Shown in pieces: positions 35,522 through 43,848 of a DNA stretch of 64,000 nt. The position numbers and the translations under genes are program-made. The notes under the pieces are model-generated. The model was not told the origin of the DNA, searched no databases, and saw only the letters and a list, made by a program, of their open reading frames with translations. Each line of letters starts with the position of its first letter. The first letter of the stretch is position 1. Source of the stretch: Streptomyces sp. SAI-135 (lineage in GTDB: Bacteria > Actinomycetota > Actinomycetes > Streptomycetales > Streptomycetaceae); assembly GCF_029893805.1 (NCBI RefSeq), contig NZ_JARXYP010000001.1:744001-808000 (forward strand). Direction: 5' to 3'.

Positions 35522-35568
35522 TCTGTGACAAGGAATCTTCAGGCTTCTCCAGTCCTCAGGAGGCGGGC

Positions 35569-36399
35569 GTGAGCGTGATCATCACCGTGGCGCCGACAGG
35601 CCCCATCGCGACGAAGCAGGACAACGCCTGGCTGCCGACGCAACCCGACGAGATCGCCGACCAGGTCGCCGAGGCCTACGCCGCAGGGGCCACGGTGGCT
35701 CACCTCCACCTCCGCGACCGCAACGACCAGCCGACGGCAGACCTCTCCATCGCCTCCCGCACCGTGGAACTCATCCGGGAGAGCTGCCCCATCCTGGTGC
35801 AGCTCTCGACCGGGGTCGGTCTGAGTGTTCCGTTCGAGGAGCGTGAGCAACTCGTCGAACTGCGCCCCGAGATGGCGACACTGAACCCGTGCAGCATGAG
35901 CTTCGGCGAGGGCGAGTTCCTCAATCCGCCCGCCGGCGTCCGCCGGCTCGCCGCCCGCATGCAGGAGCTCGGCGTCAAACCGGAGCTCGAGATCTACGAC
36001 ACCGGGCATCTGGACGCCTGCCTCCGTCTCCGGGACGAAGGACTGCTCGCCGAGCCGCTGCAGTTCAGCATCGTCCTCGGAGTCCGCGGCGGCATGGCCG
36101 CCACCGCGGAGAACCTCATGATGATGGTGCGCAGGCTGCCCGAGGATGCGCCATGGCAGGTCATCGCCATAGGCCGGGCCAACCTGGAGCTGACGGCGAT
36201 CGGGCTGGCACTCGGCGGGAACTGCCGGGCCGGGCTCGAAGACACTCTCTACCTCCGCAAAGGTGAGCCGGCTCAGGGCAGCACACCGCTCGTCGCACGC
36301 GCGGCGGATATGGCGCGCGCCCTCGACCTCACCATCGCTGACGTCGACAGCACACGTCGCCAGCTCCAGCTGCCCCAGCAGGAAGGCCCATCGCGATGA
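35569..36399 (+). CDS. Beta-keto acid cleavage enzyme (BKACE, DUF849)
   Basis: GTG 35569 follows TCAGGAGG and gives 276 residues. The family zinc site is visible: the HxH in ATVAHLHLRDRND and the distal Glu in CRAGLEDTLYLRKG; the TIM-barrel pieces VQLSTGVG and PELEIYDTGHL match. BKACE condenses a beta-keto acid with acetyl-CoA and splits it into acetoacetate and an acyl-CoA. It starts the rightward operon opposite hyuB and overlaps the aldehyde dehydrogenase by ATGA. The keto acid could be the product of the divergent class III aminotransferase. Confidence 0.88.
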   Translation: MSVIITVAPTGPIATKQDNAWLPTQPDEIADQVAEAYAAGATVAHLHLRDRNDQPTADLSIASRTVELIRESCPILVQLSTGVGLSVPFEEREQLVELRPEMATLNPCSMSFGEGEFLNPPAGVRRLAARMQELGVKPELEIYDTGHLDACLRLRDEGLLAEPLQFSIVLGVRGGMAATAENLMMMVRRLPEDAPWQVIAIGRANLELTAIGLALGGNCRAGLEDTLYLRKGEPAQGSTPLVARAADMARALDLTIADVDSTRRQLQLPQQEGPSR

Positions 36400-37805
36400 C
36401 GGACCAGGTCTCGATGACCATCGGCGGCAACGCCGTCACCACTTCGAGGTCATTCGAGGTGGTCGACCCCGCCACCGGCGCACCGTTTGCCACTGCACCC
36501 GAGTGCACGACCGACCAGCTCGACCGGGCCATGCAGTCCGCGCAGGACGCGTACCGGACGTGGAAGCAGGACGAATCCGCCAGGCGCACATCACTGCTTG
36601 TGGCAGCGGAGGCCGTCCTCGCGGCGACCGACACGATCGCCCCCCTGCTGACCCGTGAGCAGGGAAAACCACTCGCCGACTCCCAGATGGAAGTTCGCTC
36701 GGTGGCACTGTGGCTGCGTCACTTCGCCGGACTTGAGGTCGGTGAAGAGATCCTCCAGGACGACAACAAAGCCCATATCCGTGTCCAGCGCCGCCCTCTC
36801 GGTGTCGTGGCTGCGATCACTCCGTGGAACTTCCCCCTGAGCCTGGCCGCGTGGAAGATCGCGCCCGCTCTGCGGGCGGGCAACACGATGGTCCTCAAGC
36901 CCTCGCCCTACACACCGCTCGCCACCCTCCTGCTCGGCCGGGTGCTGGCCGAAGTGCTGCCGACCGGTGTCCTGAATGTGGTGAGCGGATCCGACCCGCT
37001 TGGTGCGCACATGACACAGCACCCTGTTCCGCGCAAGATCTCCTTCACCGGATCAGTAGCCACGGGCAAACACGTCGCGGCCGCTGCGGCGCCGGATCTG
37101 AAGCGCATCACCTTGGAGCTCGGCGGCAACGACCCGGCGATCCTGCTCGACGACGTCGATGTCGAGGCGGTCGCCGAACGGCTCTTCTGGTCGGCCTTCC
37201 GCAACAACGGGCAGGTGTGCTCCGCGGTCAAGCGTGTGTACGCCCCGCAGGAACGCTACGACGAAGTGGTCGAAGCGCTCGCTTCCGTCGCCGGCTCCGT
37301 ACGGGTCGGCGCCGGGAGCGACCCGGAGAGCCAGCTCGGCCCTCTCAACAACGCGCCTCAGTTGGAGCGCGTGGCCGGGCTGGTCGACGACGCGGTCAGC
37401 CGCGGAGGGCAGGCCGTCGTCGGCGGGGCCGTTGTCGACGGCCCCGGCTTCTTCTACCAGCCGACCATCCTGCGAGGAGTGGCCGACGGAATGGCCGTCG
37501 TCGATGAGGAGCAGTTCGGGCCGGTGCTCCCGGTACTGCCCTACCGATCCGTGGACGAGGCAGTCGAGCGCGCCAACGGCACTCACTTCGGGCTCTCGGG
37601 CTCGGTCTGGGGCACCGACGCCGACCGCGCGGCGGCCGTGGCCGATGAACTGGACTGCGGCACCGCCTGGGTCAACACCCACCTCGCACTCCGTCCCGAC
37701 CAGCCCTTCGGCGGTGCGAAGTGGAGCGGCATCGGCGTGGAGAACGGGCATTGGGGGCTGCACTCCTTCACCGAGGTGAGGGTGCTGCACCGGAGCCACG
37801 CGTGA
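36396..37805 (+). CDS. NAD(P)-dependent aldehyde dehydrogenase
   Basis: This 469-residue ALDH superfamily enzyme has the catalytic Cys275 in FRNNGQVCSAVKRVY, the general-base Glu in KRITLELGGNDPAILL, the substrate Asn in AAITPWNFPLSLAAWKIAPAL and the cofactor motif SFTGSVATGKHVAAAAA. The C-terminal FGGAKWSGIGVENG is typical of succinate-semialdehyde or aminoaldehyde dehydrogenase types. It oxidizes an aldehyde, probably a semialdehyde produced in this pathway. ATGA overlap upstream and GTGA overlap downstream give tight coupling. Confidence 0.92.
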   Translation: MTDQVSMTIGGNAVTTSRSFEVVDPATGAPFATAPECTTDQLDRAMQSAQDAYRTWKQDESARRTSLLVAAEAVLAATDTIAPLLTREQGKPLADSQMEVRSVALWLRHFAGLEVGEEILQDDNKAHIRVQRRPLGVVAAITPWNFPLSLAAWKIAPALRAGNTMVLKPSPYTPLATLLLGRVLAEVLPTGVLNVVSGSDPLGAHMTQHPVPRKISFTGSVATGKHVAAAAAPDLKRITLELGGNDPAILLDDVDVEAVAERLFWSAFRNNGQVCSAVKRVYAPQERYDEVVEALASVAGSVRVGAGSDPESQLGPLNNAPQLERVAGLVDDAVSRGGQAVVGGAVVDGPGFFYQPTILRGVADGMAVVDEEQFGPVLPVLPYRSVDEAVERANGTHFGLSGSVWGTDADRAAAVADELDCGTAWVNTHLALRPDQPFGGAKWSGIGVENGHWGLHSFTEVRVLHRSHA

Positions 37806-39121
37806 CCGACCCGTCGGCCGCCCCGGTCATCGATGCCATAGCCCGGGAGCCGTTGTCGGCCGCCCAGCAGACCCGCTTGCACCGAGCCATCTGGGCAGAA
37901 AGGGGCCGCCTGTTGGATGTGCCGGTCGCCGTCACCCCGTGCCCCTACGACGACGCACAGCTACTCGGCTTCCAGCGCGAGGGCCGGGCCATCGGGTACC
38001 TGCCGCACGAGCTCAGTTCGCACCTCACGAGGGACCGGTTCCGGAGGGTGTTCCCGGACATGGACTCCTACGCAGAGTCCCCGGCCAACGGCTTCACCAA
38101 CGCTGCCGACGTCTGGGGGTGGTTCGACTACGAGGCTGCCCGCGAAGCACCGTGGCTCGACCTCGACGAGCCGGCCACGCTGAAGGCGATCGCAGCGGCC
38201 GGGCGGACCATGCTGACGCTCGACCAGTACATCGTGGCCAGCCAGGACCAGCATGTGCTGACCGGCCGTCACCTCGATGACCGGCGCAGCTGGTCACGAC
38301 TGGCCACGTCCTACGACGGCCGCACCATCGCGGCGCGCTTCGACGGTGACCAGCCGGAGGAGGGCCGCGAGAACGAACCGCCCACCCCCGGCTCCTTGCT
38401 GGTCGCCTACGACCTCCAGCCCAGCGACAACGGCCGGATGCTCGGTGTCCGCACACGGTCGGCGACCCCACCCTTGAAGGCCCTCTGGGACGACCTGTGG
38501 ACACGTACCACTGACGCCTACGTCCGGGCCGGTTACCCTGCCCGCCTCGGCACCGCTCCTGCCGACTACCTCGCCGGACTGCCACGCGTTCCGCAGCAGC
38601 CCTCCGCCTATACGGACCGCTTCGCCGTGCCTCTGGTCATCGAGCCCCGCATCCCATGGCAGGTGCAGGCACGCCTCCTCGGCGTGCGCCTGTCAAGCCA
38701 GTCCCAGCGCTTCTCCTTCGAGGCCACCGACCCGGCCGCGAGCCCGGACAGACCCTACGTCGGCTGGTTCAACGCGTGGCACGCCCGCTTCCCCGAGCCC
38801 ATCAGCTCGATCGACGCCCGCGCGCAGCTCGCCGACGACGAGTGCGGCGCCACTCCGATCGAGCTCCTGGCGATGAACGCGGCCCTGCCCGATCTGGTAC
38901 GGACATCGCGCTTCTTCGAGGCCGTCGGCTTCGTGATGACCACACCCACCACCGAGCACATCACCAACCGCAGCCCTGGTCGCTGCATGTCCCTGTACCG
39001 CTGGCGGGGAGCGCCTGAACTCGGCGCCAACCAGCACCCCGTGCCCTACCCGATGTTCCGGCCCCTCGTCCGGGGGCGGGACGTCACCACCCTTTCTGCC
39101 ACGATTGAGGAACGCCGATGA
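37802..39121 (+). CDS. Protein of unknown function, 439 residues
   Basis: GTG 37802 overlaps the ALDH stop (GTGA), and the stop overlaps the SDR start, so it is surely a gene of this operon. I recognise no family. It is soluble, with no signal peptide or membrane segment, and rich in Trp, Tyr and acidic residues. Notable stretches are TPCPYDDAQLLGFQREGRAIGYLP, VWGWFDYEAAREAPWLDLD, PYVGWFNAWHARFPEP and TEHITNRSPGRCMSLYRW. It contains few cysteines and no obvious nucleotide or metal motif. Position between an aldehyde dehydrogenase and an SDR argues for a catabolic enzyme on the same substrate. Confidence 0.85.
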   Translation: MTDPSAAPVIDAIAREPLSAAQQTRLHRAIWAERGRLLDVPVAVTPCPYDDAQLLGFQREGRAIGYLPHELSSHLTRDRFRRVFPDMDSYAESPANGFTNAADVWGWFDYEAAREAPWLDLDEPATLKAIAAAGRTMLTLDQYIVASQDQHVLTGRHLDDRRSWSRLATSYDGRTIAARFDGDQPEEGRENEPPTPGSLLVAYDLQPSDNGRMLGVRTRSATPPLKALWDDLWTRTTDAYVRAGYPARLGTAPADYLAGLPRVPQQPSAYTDRFAVPLVIEPRIPWQVQARLLGVRLSSQSQRFSFEATDPAASPDRPYVGWFNAWHARFPEPISSIDARAQLADDECGATPIELLAMNAALPDLVRTSRFFEAVGFVMTTPTTEHITNRSPGRCMSLYRWRGAPELGANQHPVPYPMFRPLVRGRDVTTLSATIEERR

Positions 39122-40035
39122 GCACGCATTTCATGCAGCAGGTACTTCAGGACCACATCGACGCCGGCCACGGATCGCAAACGGTGTGGTGGGACGAGAA
39201 GCGCATCCCGCTCGACAGCATCGGGAAGCGGGTCACCGACCTGCTGGACCTGCGCGGCCGACGCGCGGTCGTCACGGGTGGCGCGGGTATCAACCTCGGC
39301 CAGGCTTGCGTGAACAGGCTCGCCGGGCTGGGCGCGGACGTCGCGGTGGTCGACCTGAGCGCGGAGCAGGTACGTCAGCGCGGGTTCTCCAGGCACCCGT
39401 CCGCACCGGACGCGGCCGGCGTCGCTGCCGCGGCGGCCGAGAAGTGGGGCACCAAGGTCATCCCGATCCACGGCGACGTCATGGACTGGGACGGCGTACA
39501 GACCGTCATGTCCGAGGCCGCCGAGGCGCTGGGCGGCATCGACATCCTGGTCAACAACGCGGCTGACGTCGTCGTCGGCGACTTCGTCACCTTCGGGCGC
39601 GAGGAGATCGACCGGTCCGTCCGCGGCACGCTGACGGGACCGATGTACTGCACACGCGCCGTGCTCGACCACATGCTGCCCCAGGGCAAGGGCCGGATCA
39701 TCAACATCGGCTCCGAGGCGGGCAGTTCGGCCATGCCGTGGCTCACCGTGTACGGCGCCCTGAAGGCCGGACTCGGGCAGTTCACCCGGTTCCTTGGCAA
39801 GGAGCTCGGACCCCAGGGGATCCAGGTCCTCGGGGTCAACGCCGGCTCGATGTGGGGACCGGACCGTCCGCTGACCGAAGACCGTCCCGAGACGCTCTAC
39901 CCCCGCGGAAGGACCGCCATCCAGCGCTACGAGCTGCCCGAGGAAGTCGCGAACATGGTCGCCTTCCTCGCCAGCGACGCGGCCAGCGCGATGAACGGGG
40001 CCATGATCGACATGGGCGGGGGGATGGCGGTGTGA
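39118..40035 (+). CDS. Short-chain dehydrogenase/reductase with long N-terminal extension
   Basis: The 305-residue SDR begins with about 45 residues (ATG 39118, ATGA overlap) before the Rossmann strand. The cofactor motif is VVTGGAGINLGQA, a variant of TGxxxGxG; DVMDW marks the adenine Asp; NNAADVVVG, IINIGSEAGSSAMPW (catalytic Ser) and YGALKAG (Tyr/Lys) follow. It oxidizes or reduces a hydroxyl with NAD(P). A 20-residue insert (around VRQRGFSRHPSAPDAAG) after the second strand is unusual. Last clearly coupled gene of the BKACE operon before a 199-base gap. Confidence 0.88.
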   Translation: MSTHFMQQVLQDHIDAGHGSQTVWWDEKRIPLDSIGKRVTDLLDLRGRRAVVTGGAGINLGQACVNRLAGLGADVAVVDLSAEQVRQRGFSRHPSAPDAAGVAAAAAEKWGTKVIPIHGDVMDWDGVQTVMSEAAEALGGIDILVNNAADVVVGDFVTFGREEIDRSVRGTLTGPMYCTRAVLDHMLPQGKGRIINIGSEAGSSAMPWLTVYGALKAGLGQFTRFLGKELGPQGIQVLGVNAGSMWGPDRPLTEDRPETLYPRGRTAIQRYELPEEVANMVAFLASDAASAMNGAMIDMGGGMAV

Positions 40036-40234
40036 GCCAGGTCGCGGACCCATCCCGGCAACGACGTCGGCAGCGGTTCGCGACCGGTTCAGCGAAGCGG
40101 AACGCAGTCGTGGCTGGCTGCCCAGCACCAGTGTTGACTACGGGCGCCACAGGTGCCGACAAACCCCGGGACCGATGCCCGCGGCGCATCCGGATGAGCC
40201 GGTTCGCGTCATCGCCGACGCTCAAGGAGAGACC

Positions 40235-40315
40235 ATGAAGGTCGGAGTCCACCGAAACGTCCAGCGTCACAAGGGACTTGACGTCATCGACGTCGAAGGC
40301 GGCGCGTCCCTGTGA
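40235..40315 (+). CDS. Small ORF of 26 codons, translationally coupled to the UGSC-partner gene
   Basis: ATG 40235 has a very good ribosome site (AAGGAGAGACC) and the stop TGA overlaps the next gene's GTG start (CTGTGA). The peptide begins MKVGVHRNVQRHKG and ends IDVEGGASL. It is the only good ribosome site near, so it may act as a leader that couples translation of the next gene, or be a real small protein or the stump of a truncated one. I recognise no homolog. Confidence 0.5.
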   Translation: MKVGVHRNVQRHKGLDVIDVEGGASL

Positions 40316-41376
40316 CGGCCGTGACAGTGATCGGTGAATCCGAGTCCGCGCTCAGCGACGAATTCGCCCAGCGCGGCTGGACCGACGGGCTGCCCGTCAC
40401 GGTGCCGACGGCCGAGCGGGTGCACGCCTGCCTCGTCGCGGCGGGCCGGGAGCCGAACGAGGTCCTGCTCAGCGTCGAGGAGAATCGGCGTGACGTCACC
40501 GTCCGGCTGGCCGCGGTCAATGCCGTGCTGGCCGGCTGCGCCGCGGAGCATTTCCCCGTCGTGGTGGCCGCGATCGAGGGCTGGGCGGATCGACGATGGG
40601 GTGCCGGAGACCGGACGTACTTCTACATGTCCAACGCGAGCACGGGCGGCGGGGCACAGCTCACCGTCGTGAACGGGCCCGCGCGGCACGCGCTCGGCAT
40701 GAACAGCGGAACCAACCTCTACGCCCCGGCCGCTCATGCGAATGTGGCGATTGGGCGGGCTCTTCGGCTGATCCTCCGCAACGTCCTCGGTTTCACTCCG
40801 GACAGCCTGGACCAGGCGACTCAGGGCCACCCGGGCAAACTCGGCTTCTGCCTCGCGGAGAACGAGGAGCAGTCCCCCTGGGAACCGCTGCACGTCGAGC
40901 ACGGCTTCGGCGCACAGGACAGCACCGTGATGGTGATGAGCGGCCGTGGCCCCGAGCCGATCGAGAACCGCACCGGCACCAGCGCCGAAGGCATCTTGTA
41001 CACCATCGCGGACACCCTCTCCCGGCTCGGCGCCATGATGCCCGGTGGCCCGGTGGTCGTGGTCATGGGGCCGGAACACGCCGACATCGTCGGCTCCAAG
41101 CACGGCTGGTCGAAGCAGGAGGCCCGGCAATTCCTCTACGAGAACTTCCGGCGACCGGTCGCCGACCTCGCCAGAGCCGAACTCAAGTTCCGGCCGGACC
41201 CGGTGCGGGACAGGACCGAGGGTGGCATCACCTACCGCTACGGGGCGCGAAGCCCCGGCGACATCGCATTGATCGTGGCCGGCGGCCGCAACGCCGGCAT
41301 CTCCTCGGTGATCACCAGCTGGTGCTACGCCACGCCGCCGGGCGAATTCATCCTCGCACCGGTCCGGGTGCCCTGA
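40312..41376 (+). CDS. UGSC-partner protein, unknown function
   Basis: The 354-residue soluble protein starts at GTG 40312 overlapping the 26-codon ORF. It has patterned, conserved-looking blocks: FAQRGWTDGLPVTVPTAERV, VLAGCAAEHFPVVVAAIEGWAD, VVNGPARHALGMNSGTNLY followed by AHANVAIGRALRLILRNVLG, and LGFCLAENEEQSPWEPLHVEHGF. I recall this kind of protein next to UGSC-motif proteins, and that is the next gene here. The Gly-Cys in LAGCAAEHFP and the Cys in GFCLAENEE could be redox or metal ligands. The function is unknown; a redox complex with the following two proteins is inferred. Confidence 0.8.
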   Translation: MTAVTVIGESESALSDEFAQRGWTDGLPVTVPTAERVHACLVAAGREPNEVLLSVEENRRDVTVRLAAVNAVLAGCAAEHFPVVVAAIEGWADRRWGAGDRTYFYMSNASTGGGAQLTVVNGPARHALGMNSGTNLYAPAAHANVAIGRALRLILRNVLGFTPDSLDQATQGHPGKLGFCLAENEEQSPWEPLHVEHGFGAQDSTVMVMSGRGPEPIENRTGTSAEGILYTIADTLSRLGAMMPGGPVVVVMGPEHADIVGSKHGWSKQEARQFLYENFRRPVADLARAELKFRPDPVRDRTEGGITYRYGARSPGDIALIVAGGRNAGISSVITSWCYATPPGEFILAPVRVP

Positions 41377-41430
41377 GCGCGCACACCGAGCAGACACCAC
41401 CGACAACAACCCAGGAGCAAGGAGGTCCCG

Positions 41431-42018
41431 ATGGCGATCGAGGCGTTGGTCCCCGTACCGGACGATGCGGTCGCGGAGGTGAGGACCGCGACACGGCCGG
41501 CACGCACCGAGAAGCTGGTGGTCGGGCTGCTCGCGAACACCAAGCGGAACGCGCCGGAGCTCCTGAAGGCCGTCGCGGCGCTTCTCGAACCTGAGCTCCC
41601 CGGGGTCGAGTTCGTCGGCCCGGTCGTCACCGAGGGAGTGATGCTCCCGTCCGCAGCGCAGCTGGACGACATGGCCGACCGCTGTGATGTCGTCCTCACC
41701 GGCCTCGGTGACTGCGGTTCCTGCTCGGCGACGACGATGCATGTCGCCACGGACTTCGAGGCGCGCGGCGTCCCGGCCGCCGCCATCTGCACGGAGCCGT
41801 TCCTGGCTTCGGCATCCGCCATGGCCGCGCGCCGGGGACTGCCGGGATATGTCTTCGCCCGCGTCGCACACCCCGTGTCGAGTCTGGAGCAGCACGAGAT
41901 CGAGGAGCGCGCCCGGCAAGCGCTGCCGCAAGTACTGAGCATCCTGGGCATCGACGCGCTCAGGGAAGCAGCACGCCGCGAGGAGTTCGTGGCCGGGATC
42001 GGCGAGGTGGCCGGATGA
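41431..42018 (+). CDS. UGSC-family protein (cysteine form of a selenoprotein family)
   Basis: ATG 41431 behind AGCAAGGAGG gives 195 residues. The motif GLGDCGSCSATTMH has Cys95 and Cys98, the C-G-S-C equivalent of the U-G-S-C motif that names this family; both are TGC codons, so no selenocysteine is used here. The rest is a Rossmann-like alpha/beta domain (EKLVVGLLANTKRNAPELLKAVAALLE, FEARGVPAAAICTEPFLASASAMAARRGLPGYVFARVAHPVSSL). Such a CxxC placed after a beta strand suggests thiol or reductase chemistry on a small molecule. It is coupled by ATGA to a thioredoxin-reductase-like flavoprotein that could reduce it. Confidence 0.8.
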   Translation: MAIEALVPVPDDAVAEVRTATRPARTEKLVVGLLANTKRNAPELLKAVAALLEPELPGVEFVGPVVTEGVMLPSAAQLDDMADRCDVVLTGLGDCGSCSATTMHVATDFEARGVPAAAICTEPFLASASAMAARRGLPGYVFARVAHPVSSLEQHEIEERARQALPQVLSILGIDALREAARREEFVAGIGEVAG

Positions 42019-42947
42019 GCGACGCCGACGGGTACGACGTTGCGGTGGTCGGCGGTGGACTCGCCGCCCTGTCCACCGGTCTGTTCGCGGCGGGCTTCGG
42101 CCTGCGCACGGTCGTGGTGACCGAGATCGTGATGGGTGGCGAACTGATCAACCTCGAGGAGGTGGTGCACTTCCCCGGGATGTCCGATCCGATCTCCGGC
42201 AGTGAACTGGCCAGCCGCGTCGAGGCACAAACGCTGGCGGCCGGTGCCGAGTTCGTGTTCGACGACGTCACCGAAATCGCCAAGGACGGAACTGGTTTCG
42301 CCGTTCGCGGCCTCGAAACGGACATCCGGTCTCTGACAGTCGTCGCCGCGATGGGGGCCGGCCGCCGGCGTCTGGGCCTGGACGCTGAAGGTGATCTGGA
42401 AGGTCGCGGCATCTCCTACTGCGGCACCTGCGACGGCCCGCTCTTCAAGGAAAAATCAGTCGCTGTAGTCGGAGACCACGAGTTCGCCGGTCGCGAGGCA
42501 CTGGTCGTCGCCCGCTACGCATCGGACGTCACCTTGATCACTCGACGTGCGGAGCCCGACCTCTCCGACGCAACCAGGTCGGCCATCGACGAGAGCGACC
42601 GGATCCGCGTGCTCTCCCACGCAAAGGTGGAGACGCTGACGAACTCCGACGGGACCCTGGGAGCGGTGCAGGTCCGCGACCTCGAGACAGACGGAATCTC
42701 CGGCCTCGACGTCGCGGGACTCTTCGTCAACGCCGGCCTGGAGCCGAGGTCGTCGCTGCTGCGGGGCCTGGTGGATCTCGACCCGGATGGCTTTGTACGT
42801 GTGGACGCCGGCATGCGGACCTCCCTGGACGGGCTGCTTGCGGTGGGTGAGCTCAGGTCGGAATTCGTCGGCTACGCGGTCGCTGCGGCCGGTGACGGCG
42901 CTGCCGCCGCGGGGTCGGCGCGCCGCCTCATCAGAAGCTGGCCGTAG
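42015..42947 (+). CDS. Thioredoxin-reductase-like FAD/NAD(P) disulfide oxidoreductase
   Basis: The 310-residue flavoprotein has the FAD motif VAVVGGGLAALSTGLFAAGFG, the redox-active disulfide Cys136/Cys139 in ISYCGTCDGPLFKEKS, an NAD(P) domain (VAVVGDHEFAGREALVVARYASDVTLITRR) and a C-terminal FAD block (GLLAVGELRSEFVGYAVAAAGDG). In the FAD block the usual GD of thioredoxin reductases is GE. There is no thioredoxin or glutaredoxin gene nearby, so its electron acceptor is probably the coupled UGSC protein (ATGA overlap). It would carry electrons from NAD(P)H to the Cys95/Cys98 pair. Confidence 0.85.
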   Translation: MSDADGYDVAVVGGGLAALSTGLFAAGFGLRTVVVTEIVMGGELINLEEVVHFPGMSDPISGSELASRVEAQTLAAGAEFVFDDVTEIAKDGTGFAVRGLETDIRSLTVVAAMGAGRRRLGLDAEGDLEGRGISYCGTCDGPLFKEKSVAVVGDHEFAGREALVVARYASDVTLITRRAEPDLSDATRSAIDESDRIRVLSHAKVETLTNSDGTLGAVQVRDLETDGISGLDVAGLFVNAGLEPRSSLLRGLVDLDPDGFVRVDAGMRTSLDGLLAVGELRSEFVGYAVAAAGDGAAAAGSARRLIRSWP

Positions 42948-42965
42948 ACGAACACGATGAGTCCT

Positions 42966-42978
42966 GCCCGGAGCGGGC
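42966..42978 (+). terminator. Weak hairpin after the flavoprotein gene
   Basis: GCCCG-GAG-CGGGC, followed by TT, lies 18 bases after the stop. The stem has only five pairs, so this is a weak candidate. Confidence 0.3.
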
Positions 42979-43011
42979 TTGGCCCGGTCAGGCAACCGCG
43001 GTGGCGCCAGA

Positions 43012-43030
43012 CAGGGTGCAACGCACCCTG
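43012..43030 (+). promoter_or_regulatory. Putative operator before the 43064 SDR gene
   Basis: CAGGGTGC-AAC-GCACCCTG is a perfect 8-base inverted repeat with 3-base spacer, 33 bases upstream of the SDR start, in a position expected for a MerR- or TetR-type binding site. No such regulator is adjacent. Confidence 0.55.
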
Positions 43031-43063
43031 GTTCACTGGAGCACCGGCATCAAAAATGAAGCC

Positions 43064-43795
43064 ATGACCGATTCGAAGATCATCCTCGTCACCGGCGCCA
43101 GCAGCGGCATTGGTGCAGCAGTGGCGGCGCATCTGGCCGCCGAAGGCCATCACGTCGTCGCCGGGGCTCGGCGCGAGGACCGCCTCGCCGGACTGGCCGA
43201 CCGGGTCCGGGACGCCGGCGGCAGTATCGACGTGCGGCGCCTCGACGTCACCGACCGCGCGGACGTCGCCGCGTTCGTCGACGCCGCGGTGGCCGAGCAC
43301 GGGCGGGTGGACGTCCTCGTCAGCAACGCCGGGGTGATGCCGATGTCCCGGCTGGATGCGCTGCTCGTCGATCAGTGGGATCAGATGATCGACGTCAATG
43401 TGCGCGGGCTGCTGCACGGCATCGCGGCGACCCTGCCGCACTTCCAGCGGCAGGGTGGTGGACACTTCGTCACGATGGGGTCCACCGCGGCGCACGAACT
43501 CGTGCCGACGGGCGCGGTGTACTGCGCGACGAAGTTCGCGGCGTGGGCGATCACCGAGGGCCTGCGCCTGGAGGTCGACCCGTCGATCCGGGTGACGACC
43601 ATCTCCCCCGGTGTGGTGGAATCCGAAATCGCCGAGAGCATCACCGACCCGACCGCGGCCCAGGCGATCAAGGAATACCGCTCGGCCGGCGTCATCTCGC
43701 CGGATTCGATCGCCCGCGCGATCGCCTTTGCCATCGGAGAGCCGGCGGACGTGGACGTCAACGAGTTGATCATCCGGCCGACCGTGGCACGGTGA
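43064..43795 (+). CDS. Classical short-chain dehydrogenase/reductase
   Basis: ATG 43064 is chosen because the Rossmann motif starts right after it (IILVTGASSGIGAAVAAHL); the frame extends upstream through the operator. The 243 residues include RLDVTDRADV, VSNAGVMPMSRLD, the catalytic Ser in FVTMGSTAAHEL and YCATKFAAW (Tyr/Lys). It oxidizes or reduces a small hydroxyl or carbonyl compound with NADP(H). It is a single-gene transcript with its own operator and terminator, probably not part of either neighbouring pathway. Confidence 0.9.
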   Translation: MTDSKIILVTGASSGIGAAVAAHLAAEGHHVVAGARREDRLAGLADRVRDAGGSIDVRRLDVTDRADVAAFVDAAVAEHGRVDVLVSNAGVMPMSRLDALLVDQWDQMIDVNVRGLLHGIAATLPHFQRQGGGHFVTMGSTAAHELVPTGAVYCATKFAAWAITEGLRLEVDPSIRVTTISPGVVESEIAESITDPTAAQAIKEYRSAGVISPDSIARAIAFAIGEPADVDVNELIIRPTVAR

Positions 43796-43819
43796 TGACG
43801 CACCGTTGACTCTGCACAG

Positions 43820-43848
43820 AAGGGGCGCCTCGTCTCCGGGGCGCCCTT
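43820..43848 (+). terminator. Hairpin terminator after SDR
   Basis: AAGGGGCGCC and GGGGCGCCCTT pair with a single bulged G around an 8-base loop, 25 bases past the SDR stop. Confidence 0.55.

Noticed and set aside
41713..41724. Selenocysteine in the UGSC-type protein
   Set aside because: The motif codons are TGC-GGT-TCC-TGC with no TGA, so this is the cysteine form.
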